NCBI RefSeq assembly: GCF_005870025.1
Contig: NZ_VATA01000057.1
Location: 1 to 40,829, forward strand
Origin: Poseidonocella sp. HB161398
Lineage (GTDB): Bacteria; Pseudomonadota; Alphaproteobacteria; Rhodobacterales; Rhodobacteraceae
DNA: 40,829 nt
Reading direction: 5' to 3'
In this document: one piece after another, positions 9,113 through 18,841 of the stretch
Layout of the letters: every line of letters starts with the position of its first letter
How positions within the stretch are numbered: position 1 is the first letter of the stretch
Notes under the pieces: model-generated
The model's database searches: none
Told to the model about the DNA's origin: nothing
What the model saw: the letters and a program-made list of their open reading frames with translations, nothing else
Position numbers and translations under genes: made by a program

Positions 9113-9958
9113 TCAGCCCTGTGTCTGGGCGGCCGGAGCGGTGCCGAATTCGGCGCGGTAGGCCCGGGCGAAATGCGCCCGCGAGACATAGCCCACCTCG
9201 GCCGCCGCCGCCCCGCTGGACAGCCCCTGGCCGATCAGCCGGGCCGCCGCCTGCATCCGCTCGCGGCGCAGCAGCGCGGCGAAACTGCAGCCCTCGCCAC
9301 GCAGCCGCCGCCGCAGGGTCGATTCCGACAGGCCCAGCAGGCGCGCCATCTCCGCGGCCCGCCAGGGCGCCCCGGGACGCGCGCGGATCTCCTGCGCGGC
9401 CCGCTCCGCCACCGAGAGCGCGAAGAGCGGCCGCGCCGCGGGTTCTCCGGCCAGGAGCGCCAGCAGCTCGGCCCGCCGCGCCTGCCGCACGGCGCCCGAC
9501 GCAGGCCCGGCGGCGATGGCGGCAGCCGCATGGACCACCGCCTCGGCCAGATCCGGGCGCAGCGGGATCGCGGGCCCGGCGGATGCGCGGCCCGCCGGCA
9601 TGGCAGGCGCTCCGCCATGCATCTCCGGCGTGATCTCGAGGATCAGCGACTGGTAGCTGCCGGTCACCGGGTCGGGCTCGTTGACGATGTCGAGCTCCAC
9701 CCCGCCCGGCAGGGCGAAGAGCGTGCCGGGCGTCAGGCAGTCCTGGTCGAGCCCCCGCCAGATCTCCTTGCGCCCCGACAGCAGAACCGCCAGCACCGGA
9801 TGCGGCAGCACGACCGAGACCAGCCGCTCGCGTTCCAGCGCGCAGTAGGAGAAGAGCCCCGGCCCGTGCGGCTCGGACCCGGCAAGCTGCGGCCGCCGGT
9901 AGCGGCGCAGAGCCTCGAGGAAGGCCGTTTCGGGGGCGGGATGCTGGAAGTCCTTCAT
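9113..9958 (-). CDS. AraC family transcriptional regulator
   Basis: 281 residues. The C-terminal ~100 residues form an AraC/XylS double helix-turn-helix: PWRAAEMARLLGLSESTLRRRLRGEGCSFAALLRRERMQAAARLIGQGLSSGAAAAEVGYVSRAHFARAYRAEFG. The N-terminal part is cupin-like (LPGGVELDIVNEPDPVTGSYQSLILEI) and likely senses an effector. ATG 9958 (MKDFQHPAPE) is preferred over the longer GC-rich extension. It is divergently transcribed from the secreted SMP-30-like gene 137 bases away, which makes that gene its first candidate target. Confidence 0.85.
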   Translation of the reverse strand: MKDFQHPAPETAFLEALRRYRRPQLAGSEPHGPGLFSYCALERERLVSVVLPHPVLAVLLSGRKEIWRGLDQDCLTPGTLFALPGGVELDIVNEPDPVTGSYQSLILEITPEMHGGAPAMPAGRASAGPAIPLRPDLAEAVVHAAAAIAAGPASGAVRQARRAELLALLAGEPAARPLFALSVAERAAQEIRARPGAPWRAAEMARLLGLSESTLRRRLRGEGCSFAALLRRERMQAAARLIGQGLSSGAAAAEVGYVSRAHFARAYRAEFGTAPAAQTQG

Positions 9959-10094
9959 TGCGGCAGGATAGCGCCCCGGGCCGGGCGGCGGAAACGCGAA
10001 TTGACCGGAACGGGTCCATCCCCGGCCGGAGCCGGCGCATCGCCCAGTGGCCCCCGTGGCAGAGCAGAGGGACAACGACCACAGGAGCATTCCA

Positions 10095-10955
10095 ATGTCC
10101 CGGCTTCTTCCCGCCCTCCTCCTTGCCGCCGCCGCCCCTGCGGCGCAGGCCTCGGAGCTTCAGGGCTTCGCCAATCCCGAAAGCGTGCTGATCGCCCCCG
10201 GCGCGCGCTATGTCTCCAATCTCGGCGCCGCGCTGGCACCGCTCGAAAAGGACGGCGACGGCTTCGTCAGCCTGCTCGACGATGACGGCAAGGTGCTGGA
10301 GCGCAGGGCCTTCACCGGCCTCGACGCGCCCAAGGGCATGGCACTGCACGACGGACGGCTCTACGTCGCCGATATCGACCGCGTGGCGGTCTTCGACCCC
10401 GAGAGCCGGGCGCAGATCGCCTCGCTCCCGCTGCCCGCGGAGGGGCCGGCGCTGCTCAATGACATCGCCAGCGACGGCACGCGCCTTCTGGTCACCGACA
10501 CGCTCGGCGGCAGCCTCTGGGCGCTCGATCCCGCCACGCAGAGCTTCGCCAGGCTCGCCGGGGACATGCCCGGCGCCAATGGCGTGGCCTGGGAAAGCGG
10601 CAAGGGCCGGGCGGTGATCGTCGCGGTCGGTGCGGAGTTCCGCGGCGGCCGGATCTACACCTGGAGCCCGGAGGACGGGGCGGCGCCGGTGCCGGACAGC
10701 CCCCGGGGACTTCTCGACGGCATCGCGCTGCTGCCAGACGGCCGGGTGCTCGTCTCGGACTGGCAGAGCCTCGACCCGCCGATGCCGGGGCGCTTCCTCT
10801 CGGTCGATCCGGAGACCGGAGAGACCCGCCCGGCGGAGCTTTCCGCCGCCATCGCCGGGCCGGCGGATTTCGCGCTCGACAGCGGCACGGGGCAGCTCTG
10901 GATCCCGGCCATGCCCGAGGGCGCGGTCCATGTCCTGCCCCTGCCCGGCCGCTGA
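10095..10955 (+). CDS. Exported SMP-30/gluconolactonase-like beta-propeller protein
   Basis: 286 residues. A signal peptide (MSRLLPALLLAAAAPAAQAS) precedes repeated six-bladed propeller strands: PKGMALHDGRLYVADIDRVAVFDP, LLNDIASDGTRLLVTDTLGGSLWALDP and LLDGIALLPDGRVLVSDWQ. These resemble SMP-30/NHL proteins, which hydrolyse lactones or bind ligands through metal-site Asp/Asn residues (NDIASDG, DGIALLPDG). AGGAG lies 8 bases before ATG 10095. The substrate is unknown. Its neighbour is the divergent AraC regulator. Confidence 0.75.
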   Translation: MSRLLPALLLAAAAPAAQASELQGFANPESVLIAPGARYVSNLGAALAPLEKDGDGFVSLLDDDGKVLERRAFTGLDAPKGMALHDGRLYVADIDRVAVFDPESRAQIASLPLPAEGPALLNDIASDGTRLLVTDTLGGSLWALDPATQSFARLAGDMPGANGVAWESGKGRAVIVAVGAEFRGGRIYTWSPEDGAAPVPDSPRGLLDGIALLPDGRVLVSDWQSLDPPMPGRFLSVDPETGETRPAELSAAIAGPADFALDSGTGQLWIPAMPEGAVHVLPLPGR

Positions 10956-10962
10956 GATACAA

Positions 10963-10989
10963 GCCGGGGGCGGTGCGCCGCCCCCCGGC
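10963..10989. terminator. Strong GC hairpin between convergent genes
   Basis: GCCGGGGGCGG pairs with CCGCCCCCCGGC (one bulged C) around a TGCG loop. It lies between the propeller gene stop and the mutase stop and could serve both. It has no T-run. Confidence 0.5.
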
Positions 10990-11012
10990 CCTAGTCCCCA
11001 CGGGCGCGGGTG

Positions 11013-13142
11013 TCAGCCGCGCGCCTCGGAGATCAGCTTCAGCACCTTGGAGGCGGCATCGGGGATGTTGGTGCCGGGGCCGAAGATCGCCTTGACGCCG
11101 GCATCGTAGAGGAACTGGTAGTCCTGGGCCGGGATCACCCCGCCGCAGACCACTAGGATGTCGCCCGCGCCCTGCGCCTTCAGCTCCTCGATCAGCTGCG
11201 GCGCCAGCGTCTTGTGGCCCGCCGCCTGGGAGGAGATGCCGACGACATGGACGTCGTTGTCGATCGCGTCCTGCGCGGCCTCGGCCGGGGTCTGGAACAG
11301 CGGCCCGACATCGACATCGAAGCCGATATCGGCAAAGGCCGTGGCGATCACCTTGGCGCCGCGGTCATGGCCGTCCTGGCCCATCTTGACCACCAGCATC
11401 CGCGGCCGGCGGCCCTCCTTCGCGGCGAATTCGCCGATCTCGCGCTGGATGGCGGCGAAGCCCTCGTCGCCCTCGTATGCCGATCCGTAGACCCCTGCCA
11501 ATGTCTTCACCTCCGCTCTGTGACGTCCGAAGACCTCTTCCATCGCCATGGAGATCTCGCCGACCGAGGCGCGCGCCCGCGCCGCCTCGACCGCCGCCTC
11601 CAGAAGGTTGCCGCCCTCGGACGCGCGCCGGGTCAGCTCGGCCAGCGCCGCGGTGCAGGCCGCCTCGTCGCGCGTCGCGCGCATCTTCTCCAGCCGCGCG
11701 ACCTGCGATTTGCGCACGGCGGTGTTGTCGATATCGAGGATGTCGATCGGGTCTTCCTTGTCCTTGCGGTACTTGTTGACCCCGACGATCACTTCCTCGC
11801 CCTTGTCGATCATCGCCTGGCGGCGCGCCGCGGTCTCCTCGATCCTGAGCTTGGGCATGCCCGAGGCGACGGCCTTGGTCATGCCGCCCATCTCCTCGAC
11901 CTCCTCGATCAGCGCCCAGGCCTTGTCGATCAGCTCGGCGGTCAGGCTTTCCACATAGTAGGAGCCCGCCAGCGGGTCGATCACGTTGGTGATCCCGGTC
12001 TCTTCCTGCAGGATCAGCTGGGTGTTGCGCGCGATCCGGGCGGAGAATTCCGTCGGCAGCGCGATCGCCTCGTCCAGCGCATTGGTGTGCAGCGACTGCG
12101 TGCCCCCGAGCGCCGCCGACATCGCCTCGTAGGCGGTGCGGATGACGTTGTTGTAGGGGTCCTGCTCCTGCAGGCTGACACCGCTGGTCTGGCAATGGGT
12201 GCGCAGCATCAGCGACTTGGGATCCTTCGGCGCGAATTCCTCCATCACCCGGTGCCACAGCGTCCGCGCGGCGCGCAGCTTGGCGGCCTCCATGAAGAAG
12301 TTCATGCCGATGGCGAAGAAGAAGCTCAGCCGCCCGGCGAACTTGTCGACATCCATCCCCGCGGCGATCGCGGTGCGCACGTATTCGCGGCCGTCGGCGA
12401 TGGTGAAGGCCAGCTCCTGCACCAGGTCGGCGCCCGCCTCCTGCATGTGGTAGCCCGAGATCGAGATCGAGTTGAACTTCGGCATCTCGTTCGAGGTGTA
12501 CTCGATGATGTCGGCGATGATCCGCATCGAGGGCTCGGGCGGATAGATGTAAGTGTTGCGGACCATGAACTCCTTGAGGATGTCGTTCTGGATGGTCCCC
12601 GACAGCACCTTGCGGTCATGGCCCTGCTCTTCGCCGGTGACGATGAAATTCGCCAGCACCGGGATCACCGCGCCGTTCATGGTCATCGAGACCGAGATCT
12701 TGTCGAGCGGGATGCCGTCGAAGAGGATCTTCATGTCCTCGACGCTGTCGATCGCCACCCCGGCCTTGCCGACATCGCCGACCACGCGCGCATGGTCGCT
12801 GTCATAGCCGCGATGGGTCGCCAGGTCGAAGGCGACCGAGACGCCCTGCTGCCCGGCATCCAGCGCCTTGCGGTAGAAGGCGTTCGACTCCTCGGCCGTG
12901 GAGAAGCCGGCATATTGCCGGATCGTCCAGGGGCGCCCGGCATACATCGTGGCGCGCACGCCGCGGGTATAGGGGCCGACGCCGGGAATGCCGCCCATAT
13001 GCGGCAGCTCCGCGGTATCCGCCCCGGTATAGAGGGGCTTGACCTTGATGCCTTCGAGGGTCTGCCATTCGAGGCTCTCCAGCGGCTTGCCGCGCAGTTC
13101 CTTTTCGGCAAGCGCCCGCCATTTGTCGAGATTGTCGCTCAT
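11013..13142 (-). CDS. Methylmalonyl-CoA mutase (adenosylcobalamin-dependent)
   Basis: 709 residues, typical of the single-chain mutase. It interconverts (R)-methylmalonyl-CoA and succinyl-CoA, the last step of propionyl-CoA assimilation. The N-terminal TIM-barrel contains [25 protein letters not shown], with the family's active-site Tyr and CoA contacts. The C-terminal B12 domain (from about 575) carries [14 protein letters not shown], the D-x-H-x-x-G base-off cobalamin motif with its axial His. It is the last gene of the leftward propionate operon, 148 bases after the lipoprotein gene. No epimerase or MeaB-type chaperone gene is in the window. Confidence 0.95.
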   Translation of the reverse strand: MSDNLDKWRALAEKELRGKPLESLEWQTLEGIKVKPLYTGADTAELPHMGGIPGVGPYTRGVRATMYAGRPWTIRQYAGFSTAEESNAFYRKALDAGQQGVSVAFDLATHRGYDSDHARVVGDVGKAGVAIDSVEDMKILFDGIPLDKISVSMTMNGAVIPVLANFIVTGEEQGHDRKVLSGTIQNDILKEFMVRNTYIYPPEPSMRIIADIIEYTSNEMPKFNSISISGYHMQEAGADLVQELAFTIADGREYVRTAIAAGMDVDKFAGRLSFFFAIGMNFFMEAAKLRAARTLWHRVMEEFAPKDPKSLMLRTHCQTSGVSLQEQDPYNNVIRTAYEAMSAALGGTQSLHTNALDEAIALPTEFSARIARNTQLILQEETGITNVIDPLAGSYYVESLTAELIDKAWALIEEVEEMGGMTKAVASGMPKLRIEETAARRQAMIDKGEEVIVGVNKYRKDKEDPIDILDIDNTAVRKSQVARLEKMRATRDEAACTAALAELTRRASEGGNLLEAAVEAARARASVGEISMAMEEVFGRHRAEVKTLAGVYGSAYEGDEGFAAIQREIGEFAAKEGRRPRMLVVKMGQDGHDRGAKVIATAFADIGFDVDVGPLFQTPAEAAQDAIDNDVHVVGISSQAAGHKTLAPQLIEELKAQGAGDILVVCGGVIPAQDYQFLYDAGVKAIFGPGTNIPDAASKVLKLISEARG

Positions 13143-13199
13143 CTTCCACCCTTGAATAGATAGGAGCCGGAACCCTCCTCCGGCGAATGGCCTTCCCGC

Positions 13200-13230
13200 G
13201 CCCCGGCCGGAGCGGCTCCGGCGCCGGGGC
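13200..13230 (-). other. Intra-operon hairpin upstream of mutase gene
   Basis: GCCCCGGC-CGGAG and CTCCG-GC-GCCGGGGC form a long GC stem in the gap before the mutase. There is no T-run after it in the transcribed direction. It may be an attenuator, a processing site or 3'-end protection for the upstream message. Confidence 0.4.
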
Positions 13231-13290
13231 GCCGGTCCTGCGGAAAGGGAAAGCGGCCCCTGCGCCCGGGCTCAGCCGGGCAGCGGGCCT

Positions 13291-13812
13291 TCAGACATTG
13301 CCGCGCAGGAAGGCCGCGACCCGGTCCGGCCGCGACACCAGGATCAGCGCATTGCCGCCCGGCACGTAGATAAGCCGCGTCCGCGTGCTGACGAACATCT
13401 CGATGATGCGCGCCTTCTCCTCGCCCGAGCCCGCGCAGTCCAGAACCGGTCCGAGACCGCTGGACAGAAGCCCGATCCCGCGCGCCAGATCGCGCGTCAT
13501 CAGCCCCTCGGAGATCTCGGAGGGGCTCATGGCCATCAAGTCGAAATAGACCGGGACGCCGCGCTCGATCAGCGCCAGTCCGGTGGCGGTGCCCCCGGCC
13601 CGGCTCAGCCCGCCGGCGAATTGCACCCGCTCCGTCTCCAGCGCGAAAAGCGCCGCCGTGCAGCTGGACCGCGACCGGAAATACAGCGTGTCCTGCAGCG
13701 CCAGCCAGGCCGACAGCTCTTCGCGCAGCGCCGCCTCGCGGTCGAGCGTGCAGCCCGGCAGCACGGGAAGAGCCGCGATCAGCATGGCGGCGCGGATGAG
13801 CCGGTTCGGCAT
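13291..13812 (-). CDS. Putative lipoprotein between pccA and mutase
   Basis: 173 residues. The N-terminus MPNRLIRAAMLIAALPVLPGC is a lipoprotein signal with Cys at about 21. ATG 13812 has GGAGGGACC just upstream. The mature part has a repeatable core (REELSAWLALQDTLYFRSRSSCTAALFALE) and a C-terminal half ending in RLIYVPGGNALILVSRPDRVAAFLRG. I do not recognise a named family. Its place inside the propionate operon suggests co-expression, but no link to the pathway can be seen. Confidence 0.7.
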   Translation of the reverse strand: MPNRLIRAAMLIAALPVLPGCTLDREAALREELSAWLALQDTLYFRSRSSCTAALFALETERVQFAGGLSRAGGTATGLALIERGVPVYFDLMAMSPSEISEGLMTRDLARGIGLLSSGLGPVLDCAGSGEEKARIIEMFVSTRTRLIYVPGGNALILVSRPDRVAAFLRGNV

Positions 13813-13872
13813 GGCCAGGTCCCTCCGGAAGACGGTGACGCCCCGGGACCCTAGACGGAGAATATTGACAAT

Positions 13873-13899
13873 CGCCTTTGCCGCGCCGCGGCGAAGGCG
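13873..13899 (-). terminator. Hairpin after pccA
   Basis: CGCCTT-T-GCCGC, loop GCC, then GCGGC-G-AAGGCG: a 27-base near-perfect dyad between the pccA stop and the lipoprotein start. In the transcribed direction it is followed by ATTGTCAATATT, which is AT-rich but not a clean U-run. It could be a partial terminator lowering downstream gene expression. Confidence 0.45.
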
Positions 13900-13974
13900 G
13901 ACCGGCCCGCAGCCCGGCCGCGGCACCGGACCCGCAGGCCCGGGCCGCGGCGCAGGAGATGCGGGCCGGGGCCA

Positions 13975-15969
13975 TCATTCGAATTCCATGATGACGTCGT
14001 CGACCGCGAGGCTGGCACCGGCCTCGCAATTGACCTTCCTGACCACGCCCTGCTTCTCGGCACGCAGCGTGTTCTCCATCTTCATGGCCTCCACGACCGC
14101 CAGCGCCTGGCCCTCCTGCACCTCGTCCCCTTCGGAGACATTGATGCGCACGACGAGGCCCGGCATCGGGCAGAGCAGCAGCTTCGAGGTGTCGGGCGGC
14201 AGCTTGACCGGCATCAGCTTCGCCAGCTCTGCCGCCCGCAGGCTGCGCGGGCAGGCCTTCAGGTCGGCCCCGCGCCAGCGCAGCCGCCAGCCCTGGCTGA
14301 TCGGGTCGACCTTGACCATCACGGTGCGGCCGCCGATCTCGGCCTGGGCAACGGTCTCGCCCGCTCGCCAGGCCAGCGCCATGGAAACGCCGTCCTCGAA
14401 AGTGATCCGGCCGCCGTCGCGCACCGAGATCGACAGCGGCACATGCGCGTCGCCGATCGCGACCTCCCAGTCGGCCGCCAGCACCTGCGGCTTGGCGCGC
14501 AGCTGCCCGGTGATCGCCGACTTGCGGTCGAACTCGATCGCCGCGAGCCCCAGCGCGACCCGCGCCAGCATCTCCATGTCCGCCGCGGGCAGCGTCACGC
14601 CGCCGAAGCCGTCGGGATATTCCTCGGCGATGAAGGCCGTGGAGATCTCGCCCGAGATGTAGCGCGGATGGTCCATCACCGCCGCGACGAAGGGCAGGTT
14701 GTGGCCGATGCCCTCGACCTCGAACTGGTCGAGCGCGTTGCGCATCGCCTCGGTCGCCTCCTCGCGGGTCGGCCCCCAGGTGCAGAGCTTGGCGATCATC
14801 GGGTCGTAGTACATCGAGATCTCGGCGCCCTCGTAGACGCCGGTGTCGTTGCGCACGATGCAGCCCTCGGCCGTGTCGCCCTCCACCGGCGGCTTGTAGC
14901 GGGTCAGCCGCCCGATCGAGGGCAGGAAGTTGCGGTAGGGATCCTCGGCATAGAGCCGGTTCTCGATCGCCCAGCCGTTGATCTTCACGTCCTTCTGCCC
15001 GAAGGACAGCGTCTCGCCATAGGCGACGCGGATCATCTGCTCCACCAGGTCGATGCCGGTGATCAGCTCGGTGACGGGGTGCTCCACCTGCAGGCGGGTG
15101 TTCATCTCGAGGAAATAGAAGTTCTTCTCGCCGTCGACGATGAATTCCACCGTGCCCGCAGAGGCATAGCCCACCGCCTGGGCCAGCGCGCAGGACTGCT
15201 CGCCCATCGCCTTGCGGGTGGCGGCGTCGAGGAACGGGCTCGGCGCCTCTTCCACGACCTTCTGGTTGCGCCGCTGGATCGAGCATTCGCGCTCGTTCAG
15301 GTAGAGGCAGGTGCCGTGCTTGTCGGCGAGGACCTGGATCTCGATATGGCGCGGCTGGGTGACGAATTTCTCGATGAAGATGCGGTCGTCGCCGAAGCTG
15401 TTGGCCGCCTCGTTCTTCGAGCTCTCGAAGCCCTCGCGCGCCTCGGTGTCGTTCCAGGCAATCCGCATGCCCTTGCCGCCGCCGCCCGCGGAGGCCTTGA
15501 TCATCACCGGATAGCCGATCTCCTTCGAGATCTTCACCGCTTCCTCGGCATCGTCGATCAGGCCCATGTAGCCCGGAACCGTCGAGACGCCTGCCTCCTG
15601 GGCGATCTTCTTCGAGGTGATCTTGTCGCCCATCGCCTCGATCGCGCCAGAGGGCGGGCCGATGAAGGCGACGCCGGCTGCTTCAAGTGCTTCCGCGAAG
15701 CCCTTGTTCTCGCTGAGGAAGCCATAGCCCGGATGCACCGCCTCGGCGCCGGTCTGCTTGACCGCGTCGAGGATCTTGTCGACGATCAGGTAGGACTGGT
15801 TGGCGGGCGGCGGGCCGATATGCACCGCCTCGTCGGCCATCTGCACATGCAGCGCATTGGCATCGGCATCGGAATAGACCGCGACGGTCTGGATGCCCAT
15901 CTTGCGCGCGGTCTTGATCACGCGGCAGGCGATCTCGCCGCGGTTGGCGATCAGGATTTTCTTGAACAT
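13975..15969 (-). CDS. pccA: Propionyl-CoA carboxylase alpha (biotin carboxylase/BCCP) subunit
   Basis: 664 residues. It carboxylates biotin with bicarbonate and ATP, and the beta subunit transfers the carboxyl group to propionyl-CoA, giving methylmalonyl-CoA. The N-terminal biotin carboxylase domain starts FKKILIANRGEIACRV. The ATP-grasp glycine loop GGGGKGMRIA follows, with ERECSIQRRNQKVVEE further on. The C-terminal biotinyl domain has VVEAMKMENTL with the biotin-accepting Lys. ATG 15969 is chosen because the conserved MFKKILIANRGE starts there and GGAGAGAC precedes it. An upstream open extension is not family-like. Confidence 0.95.
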   Translation of the reverse strand: MFKKILIANRGEIACRVIKTARKMGIQTVAVYSDADANALHVQMADEAVHIGPPPANQSYLIVDKILDAVKQTGAEAVHPGYGFLSENKGFAEALEAAGVAFIGPPSGAIEAMGDKITSKKIAQEAGVSTVPGYMGLIDDAEEAVKISKEIGYPVMIKASAGGGGKGMRIAWNDTEAREGFESSKNEAANSFGDDRIFIEKFVTQPRHIEIQVLADKHGTCLYLNERECSIQRRNQKVVEEAPSPFLDAATRKAMGEQSCALAQAVGYASAGTVEFIVDGEKNFYFLEMNTRLQVEHPVTELITGIDLVEQMIRVAYGETLSFGQKDVKINGWAIENRLYAEDPYRNFLPSIGRLTRYKPPVEGDTAEGCIVRNDTGVYEGAEISMYYDPMIAKLCTWGPTREEATEAMRNALDQFEVEGIGHNLPFVAAVMDHPRYISGEISTAFIAEEYPDGFGGVTLPAADMEMLARVALGLAAIEFDRKSAITGQLRAKPQVLAADWEVAIGDAHVPLSISVRDGGRITFEDGVSMALAWRAGETVAQAEIGGRTVMVKVDPISQGWRLRWRGADLKACPRSLRAAELAKLMPVKLPPDTSKLLLCPMPGLVVRINVSEGDEVQEGQALAVVEAMKMENTLRAEKQGVVRKVNCEAGASLAVDDVIMEFE

Positions 15970-16090
15970 TCGTCTCTCCGCAGGACAGAGGAAACCCGCC
16001 GCAGCACGGGGCCACGACGGGTTCGATTGGTGTCGGTCGCGCGGAGGGACCGCGCGCGGATCTGGTCGGCCGCGCGCGAGGTCGCGCGGA

Positions 16091-16297
16091 TCAGTTGTTC
16101 GGACAGGTCCCCAGCGCACGGCAGCTTGCGCCCGCCGCACCGCCGATCAGGGCACCGGTGACCGGGTCGCCCGTGATCACCTGCCCCGCCGCGCCGCCGA
16201 TCACGGCGCCGGTCGCAGTGCGTTCCAGGTCGGTCTGACCGCATGCCGTCAGGGCCAGCAGCCCGCAGGTCCCCAGGACCAACGTCACTTTCTTCAT
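16091..16297 (-). CDS. Small glycine-zipper lipoprotein
   Basis: 68 residues. The signal peptide MKKVTLVLGTCGLLALTAC has lipobox LTAC with Cys19. The mature part holds two glycine-zipper repeats (TATGAVIGGAAGQVITG and DPVTGALIGGAAGASC), like small outer-membrane lipoproteins of the OsmB/YMGG type. ATG 16297 is chosen for the signal peptide. An in-frame ATG four codons upstream is possible. It lies between pccB and pccA with a 288-base gap before it, so it may have its own promoter. Confidence 0.8.
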   Translation of the reverse strand: MKKVTLVLGTCGLLALTACGQTDLERTATGAVIGGAAGQVITGDPVTGALIGGAAGASCRALGTCPNN

Positions 16298-16585
16298 CTT
16301 GAGCCTCATTCGCTTCAGTGGCTTCGCCAAGGTGACGGAGCATTGCGTGATTAACGCTTGCGAGGCAAGGAAAGTTTCGCTGGATTGCCATTTCGGCAGG
16401 ATTTCCCGCACCCCGGCCCGCGCCGCGGTCTTCCGGCCCGGCCGGAGCGGTCGTGTGGTCAAGGCGGCAGGCGTCCTGCATCGGTCCCATGGTCCTTTCC
16501 GTGGTCATCGGATCTGTGGTCGTTCGGGCGTCGGAATTCGCCCGGCGCCTGCCCCTCCCAAGGCGGCGCCGGGTCTCCCGGCTCG

Positions 16586-18118
16586 TCAGAGCGGGATGTT
16601 GTCGTGCTTCTTGTAGGGCACCTCGACATGCTTCGTGCGCAGGGCGGCGAAGGCATTGGCGACCCGGCGGCGCGTCGAGCGCGGCATGATCACCTCGTCG
16701 ATGAAGCCCCGTTCCGCCGCCACGAAGGGGTTGGCGAAGCGGTCCTCGTATTCCTTGGTGCGCGCGGCGATCTTCTCGGGGTCGCCCAGCTCGGAGCGGT
16801 AGAGGATCTCGGTCGCGCCCTTGGCGCCCATCACGGCGATCTCGGCGGTCGGCCAGGCATAGTTGACGTCGGCGCCGATATGCTTCGAAGCCATCACGTC
16901 ATAGGCGCCGCCATAGGCCTTGCGGGTGATGACCGTCACCATCGGCACCGTGGCCTGGGAATAGGCGAAGAGCAGCTTCGCGCCGTGCTTGATGACGCCG
17001 CCGTATTCCTGCGACGTCCCCGGCAGGAAGCCCGGCACGTCGACCAGCGTCAGGATCGGGATGTTGAAGGCGTTGCAGAAGCGCACGAAGCGCGCCGCCT
17101 TGCGCGAGCTGTCGATGTCGAGGCAGCCGGCCAGCACCATCGGCTGGTTGGCGATGACGCCGACGGTCGAGCCTTCGAGCCGCATGAAACCGGTCAGGAT
17201 GTTCTTCGCGAAATCCTCCTGGATCTCGTAGAACTCGCCGCAATCCGCGATCTTCCCGATCAGTTCCTTCATGTCATAGGGCATGTTGGGGTTGTCGGGG
17301 ACCAGCGTGTCGAGGCTCTCGTCCTGGCGGTCGGGATCGTCGATCACCGGCAGCTTCGGCGGGTTCTCGCGCGCGGAAAGCGGCAGGAAGTCGACCAGGC
17401 GGCGGACCTCGGCCAGCGCCTCGACGTCATTGTCGAAGGCCTTGTCGGCGACGGAGGATTTGCGGGTATGGGTCGATGCCCCGCCCAGCTCCTCGGCGGT
17501 GACGATCTCGTTCGTCACGGTCTTCACCACGTCGGGGCCGGTGACGAACATGTAGGAGCTGTCGCGCACCATGAAGATGAAGTCGGTCATGGCCGGCGAA
17601 TAGACCGCGCCGCCCGCGCAGGGGCCCATGATGACCGAGATCTGCGGGATCGTGCCCGAGGCCACCACGTTGCGCTTGAACACGTCGGCATAGCCCGCGA
17701 GCGAGGCCACGCCCTCCTGGATGCGCGCGCCGCCCGAGTCGTTGATGCCGATCACCGGCGCGCCGTTCTGCACCGCCTTGTCCATGATCTTGCAGATCTT
17801 CTGGGCATGGGTTTCCGACAGCGAGCCGCCGAAGACGGTGAAGTCCTGGCTGAACACGTAGACCATGCGGCCGTTGATCGTGCCCCAGCCGGTGACCACG
17901 CCGTCGCCGGTGATCTTCTGGTCCTGCATGCCGAAATCGGTGCAGCGATGGGTGATGTAGGTGTCGTATTCCTCGAAGGAGCCTTCGTCGAGCAAGAGCT
18001 CGATGCGCTCGCGCGCGGTCAGCTTGCCCTTGGCGTGCTGCGCGTCGATGCGGCGCTGGCCGCCGCCCAGATAGGCCTCCTCGCGGCGTTCCTGCAGCTT
18101 CTCAAGTATCTCTTTCAT
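16586..18118 (-). CDS. pccB: Propionyl-CoA carboxylase beta (carboxyltransferase) subunit
   Basis: 510 residues. It transfers carboxyl from biotin to propionyl-CoA. The crotonase-fold halves are complete: the N-half has [19 protein letters not shown] and [16 protein letters not shown], the C-half [25 protein letters not shown] and [16 protein letters not shown]. The Asp in AYDVM matches the residue that favours propionyl-CoA over acetyl-CoA in characterised acyl-CoA carboxylase beta subunits. Start ATG 18118. It lies 23 bases after the bioY stop, so it is co-transcribed with bioY. Confidence 0.95.
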   Translation of the reverse strand: MKEILEKLQERREEAYLGGGQRRIDAQHAKGKLTARERIELLLDEGSFEEYDTYITHRCTDFGMQDQKITGDGVVTGWGTINGRMVYVFSQDFTVFGGSLSETHAQKICKIMDKAVQNGAPVIGINDSGGARIQEGVASLAGYADVFKRNVVASGTIPQISVIMGPCAGGAVYSPAMTDFIFMVRDSSYMFVTGPDVVKTVTNEIVTAEELGGASTHTRKSSVADKAFDNDVEALAEVRRLVDFLPLSARENPPKLPVIDDPDRQDESLDTLVPDNPNMPYDMKELIGKIADCGEFYEIQEDFAKNILTGFMRLEGSTVGVIANQPMVLAGCLDIDSSRKAARFVRFCNAFNIPILTLVDVPGFLPGTSQEYGGVIKHGAKLLFAYSQATVPMVTVITRKAYGGAYDVMASKHIGADVNYAWPTAEIAVMGAKGATEILYRSELGDPEKIAARTKEYEDRFANPFVAAERGFIDEVIMPRSTRRRVANAFAALRTKHVEVPYKKHDNIPL

Positions 18119-18141
18119 CGTGACCTCTCGTGCGCGATGTG

Positions 18142-18687
18142 TCAGGCGGAGCGGCGGGCAAGCACCCAGGCGCCGAGACCGGCGATCAGGGACTTGAAGA
18201 TGCCGCCGAAGATGAAGGGCGTCAGCCCGTAGTCGAGCACTGGCTTGTCCCAGCCGATGACATTGCCCAGGTGCCAGAGCCCGGTCGGGAAGACGAGCGC
18301 GGTGGCGATCAGCGCCACGGCCAGCGCGCCGGGCAGGCTGCGGGTCCAGCCGCGGTCGCGCGCCATCCCGGCGAAGGCGGCCGCGATCACGAAGCCCAGG
18401 ATGTAGCCGCCGGTCGGCCCGGCCAGCGCGGCCAGCCCGAACTTCGCCCCGGCAAAGACCGGCAGCCCGGCCAGACCGGCGCCGATATAGGTCGCCACCG
18501 AGGCCACGCCGCGGCGCAGCCCCAGCGCCAGCCCGGCGCCCGTGACCGCCAGCGTCTGCAGCGTCATCGGCACGGGATAGAACGGAACCTCAATATTGGC
18601 CGCCGCCGCCATGGCCGCCGCCGCGCCGAGAATGACGGCCGCCTCCTGCCAGAGCGGGCGGGAACGGGTGTCAGTGCCGTGATGCAT
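18142..18687 (-). CDS. bioY: Biotin uptake protein BioY (ECF S component)
   Basis: 181 residues, the usual BioY length, with about six hydrophobic segments. The family pattern is clear: [41 protein letters not shown] and [18 protein letters not shown]. BioY binds and imports biotin, alone or with ECF energising subunits, none of which are in the window. AGGAGG lies 6 bases before ATG 18687. As first gene of the leftward operon it supplies the cofactor that the downstream carboxylase needs. No BioR-type TTATNNATAA box is visible upstream. Confidence 0.92.
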   Translation of the reverse strand: MHHGTDTRSRPLWQEAAVILGAAAAMAAAANIEVPFYPVPMTLQTLAVTGAGLALGLRRGVASVATYIGAGLAGLPVFAGAKFGLAALAGPTGGYILGFVIAAAFAGMARDRGWTRSLPGALAVALIATALVFPTGLWHLGNVIGWDKPVLDYGLTPFIFGGIFKSLIAGLGAWVLARRSA

Positions 18688-18801
18688 GGATGTCCTCCTG
18701 GTCCGGGCCCGTTTTGCTGCAGAGCCGCATTTACCGTACCTCCTGCCATCCGGCCGGCGATGCGAGAAGGTCTGGACATGTGTGACTGCCAATGTTTGTA
18801 T

Positions 18802-18831
18802 ATTGCGAACTGTGAATTGCGAATTTGCGAA
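18802..18831. promoter_or_regulatory. Three TTGCGAA repeats: candidate PccR operator
   Basis: ATTGCGAA at 18802-18809 and 18816-18823 and TTTGCGAA at 18824-18831 lie just upstream of pccR and in the shared region with divergent bioY. The characterised PccR of Rhodobacter sphaeroides binds paired TTTGCAAA-like boxes, and these differ by one base per box. Spacing is 14 and 8 bases start to start, so two adjacent boxes are in direct contact. Autoregulation and control of the bioY-pcc operon is inferred. Confidence 0.6.
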
Positions 18832-18841
18832 AAGGCCAGTG

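Noticed and set aside
13143-13290. Cobalamin riboswitch before the B12-dependent mutase
   Set aside because: The gap is only 148 bases, is dominated by a GC hairpin, and shows no B12-box-like sequence.
18688-18841. BioR box controlling bioY
   Set aside because: I found no TTATNNATAA-like palindrome in the region; the repeats there fit PccR instead.
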